Program-made: the position numbers and the translations under genes
From: a virus
Virus record (IMG/VR): IMGVR_UViG_3300015194_000014
Location: 1-20,937 of that record
Length of the DNA stretch: 20,937 nt
Strand: one strand, 5' to 3'
Notes under the pieces: model-generated
The model's database searches: none
What the model was told of the DNA's origin: nothing
Seen by the model: only the letters and a program-made list of their open reading frames with translations
In this document: positions 19,958 to 20,937 of the stretch, in pieces
Layout: each line of letters opens with the position of its first letter
How positions within the stretch are numbered: the stretch's first letter is position 1

Positions 19958-20404
19958 TTGCCGATTATTTCATTTACCGATTCAGACAAACTTGCCGCAG
20001 TTGTAGTTGACGCGGGTTATTACAAAGCCGTGGTCAAATCAATTGATATGAAGGCGTCCAAATCGGAAAGCTCGACGAATTTCTGGACCGAAATCGAACT
20101 CACCGAAGGGAAGAATAAGGGTAAGGAATTGAAAGTTACGTTCAATACCAAAACCTCTAGCAATTCCATCCTTGGTGATATGCAGCTTCGGCCGTATTCC
20201 GATATGCTTATGCTTTATGCAGCTATCTTCGGGCTGGAATTGGAAGCAGTTCCGCTTCAGTTCGATACGGATGAAATGCTCATGAAGGAATTCGATTTGC
20301 AGGTTCTTAATACACCGACTGAAAATGGTGGAGGTATTATGAATTCAACCGGAGTATTCCTCCCGGCCGGAAAAGCATCTTCGGCGGCTGGCGTGACGTT
20401 CTAA
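19958..20404 (+). CDS. Putative ssDNA-binding/DUF669-like protein (148 aa), TTG start
   Basis: 148 residues from a TTG at 19958 with AGAGGA 7 nt upstream. VDAGYYKAVVKSIDMKASKS, then STNFWTEIELTEGKNKGKEL and KVTFNTKT resemble the OB-like beta barrel pattern of DUF669/phage SSB proteins, which usually sit beside ATPase and helicase genes. The tail is GKASSAAGVTF; it lacks the acidic tip of bacterial SSB. It would coat ssDNA in replication or recombination. The gene is GC-richer than the endonuclease before it. A structured element follows directly after its stop. Confidence 0.45.
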   Translation: MPIISFTDSDKLAAVVVDAGYYKAVVKSIDMKASKSESSTNFWTEIELTEGKNKGKELKVTFNTKTSSNSILGDMQLRPYSDMLMLYAAIFGLELEAVPLQFDTDEMLMKEFDLQVLNTPTENGGGIMNSTGVFLPAGKASSAAGVTF

Positions 20405-20409
20405 ATTTT

Positions 20410-20488
20410 TGGCGCGCTCCCGAAAAGGGCAATTAAGCAATATCGGAAGATGAGGGCTAGCTGGCTTACTTAATTTTCCGACGCGCCA
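20410..20488 (+). ncRNA. Pseudoknotted RNA candidate (79 nt)
   Basis: Three perfect helices share one continuous 3' strand (20469-20488). S1: TGGCGCG (20410-20416) with CGCGCCA (20482-20488). S2: AATTAAG (20431-20437) with CTTAATT (20469-20475). S3: TCGGAA (20443-20448) with TTCCGA (20476-20481). S2 and S3 cross, so they form an H-type pseudoknot, closed by S1. A small CCC-GAAAA-GGG hairpin (20419-20429) sits between S1 and S2. The 3' strand is paired without a gap over 20 nt. A short T-run follows (20491-20495). It lies between the SSB-like gene and a 75-aa gene whose Shine-Dalgarno is 13 nt beyond it. I do not match it to a known riboswitch or ribozyme. Confidence 0.6.
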
Positions 20489-20510
20489 GATTTTTAAAAT
20501 GAGGAGAAAT

Positions 20511-20738
20511 ATGAAACTCATCTATCAATGGCTATCCAAATATTATGGCCCACCAGAAACAAAGGCATTGCATCGTATTATTGATATGCTTAGAACTGAA
20601 AATAAAATTATTAACAAACGGTTTAAAGAAACTGAAGTGCAAATGTGGCAATACTTTAAAGAAAGAAATTTGGCTCAGCGAGAAATTAATGAATTAAATG
20701 CTTCATTAGAGGTAAGGGTCAGAAAGGCTGATTTTTAA
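20511..20738 (+). CDS. Small helical, probably coiled-coil protein (75 aa)
   Basis: 75 residues starting MKLIYQWLSKYYGPPETKAL, then largely helical with Lys/Glu heptad-like spacing (TENKIINKRFKETEVQMWQY). Start ATG at 20511 has GAGGAG 7 nt upstream; an ATG at 20499 inside this site is not preferred. The structured RNA element precedes it. Stop directly abuts the next start (TAA-ATG). No family recognised. Confidence 0.6.
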   Translation: MKLIYQWLSKYYGPPETKALHRIIDMLRTENKIINKRFKETEVQMWQYFKERNLAQREINELNASLEVRVRKADF

Positions 20739-20937
20739 ATGTTCACAGTTTCCGGCCATGGTGCGTCAAATCCAGCAATTTTATTCGTAGGGGATTACCC
20801 TGTCGGGAGCGATCTTCAATCGGGTTATGCGCTTTCTGGCTACTCTGGTAATACAATTAAAAATTCCCTTGCTGACGTAGGCTTAAATATTTCGATGGCT
20901 TTTCGGACTCTGCTCATAAAGGATGAGTACCGGGAAA
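20739..20937 (+). CDS. Uracil-DNA-glycosylase-like protein or UDG-domain fusion (3' end cut by window edge)
   Basis: 66 residues are visible. NPAILFVGDYPVGSDLQSGY, then ALSGYSGNTIKNSLADVGL, follows the family 4-type UDG pattern (hydrophobic strand ending in GE/DxP, then small-residue G-x-PLSG-like region and a helix). Such domains occur alone or fused to the N-terminus of phage family-A DNA polymerases. The residues following (NISMAFRTLLIK) fit either. Start immediately follows the upstream stop (TAA-ATG). The C-terminal part is outside the window, so the fusion question cannot be answered here. Confidence 0.6.
   Translation, partial: MFTVSGHGASNPAILFVGDYPVGSDLQSGYALSGYSGNTIKNSLADVGLNISMAFRTLLIKDEYRE

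Noticed and set aside
1-20937. CRISPR array, rRNA, insertion sequence or integrase
   Set aside because: No spaced repeat array, rRNA-like block, transposase or integrase motif was seen.

Overview
The window is part of the genome of a tailed double-stranded DNA bacteriophage (Caudoviricetes). The basis is a leftward large terminase, portal, scaffold-like and HK97-type capsid series, and a rightward replication module, both packed with small genes joined by 1-20 bp overlaps (ATGA, TAATG, GTGA). Shine-Dalgarno sites of the AAGGA/GAGG type point to a bacterial host, but nothing in the sequence names it. TAA, TAG and TGA all act as stops. Neither end of the genome is seen: the capsid gene runs off the left edge and a uracil-DNA-glycosylase-like gene runs off the right edge.

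Left half (1-9254, minus strand, read right to left): small unknown genes, a KTSC-domain protein, a peptidoglycan hydrolase, a possible small terminase, more small genes, a membrane protein that may be a holin, two beta-rich virion-type proteins flanking a possible sulfotransferase-like protein, two tiny genes, the large terminase (TTG start), portal, scaffold-like protein and major capsid protein (GTG start). This is the late module for packaging, head assembly and lysis.

Middle (9255-11163): a 283 bp divergent gap, a two-gene rightward cassette of unknown function with its own UUCG-loop terminator, a convergent single gene (157 aa) with its own promoter and terminator, then about 430 bp without a convincing gene. 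That stretch holds a perfect 17 bp palindrome, direct and inverted repeats, an AT-rich block and five G-runs, and is the best candidate for the control region and/or replication origin.

Right half (11164-20937, plus strand): a nearly gapless early/replication operon. It encodes several small zinc-ribbon proteins, an SNF2-family helicase with an inserted zinc ribbon, a Cas4/RecB-like nuclease with an Fe-S cysteine set, a RecA/Sak4-like ATPase with altered Walker residues, an apparently frameshifted small gene, an HNH-AP2 homing endonuclease, a DUF669-like putative ssDNA-binding protein and the start of a UDG-like protein. Helicase, nuclease, ATPase and ssDNA-binding protein together suggest phage-encoded replication and recombination.

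The most striking unexplained element is a compact RNA candidate at 20410-20488, where a fully paired 20-nt 3' strand is shared by three perfect helices, two of which cross as a pseudoknot. Other notable points are the +1 frameshift-compatible gene at 19167-19422, the three-tier hairpin at 12482-12534, a ten-codon relay ORF at 11346, and the 10.7-11.16 kb control region. All functional calls come from reading motifs by eye; no database search was run.
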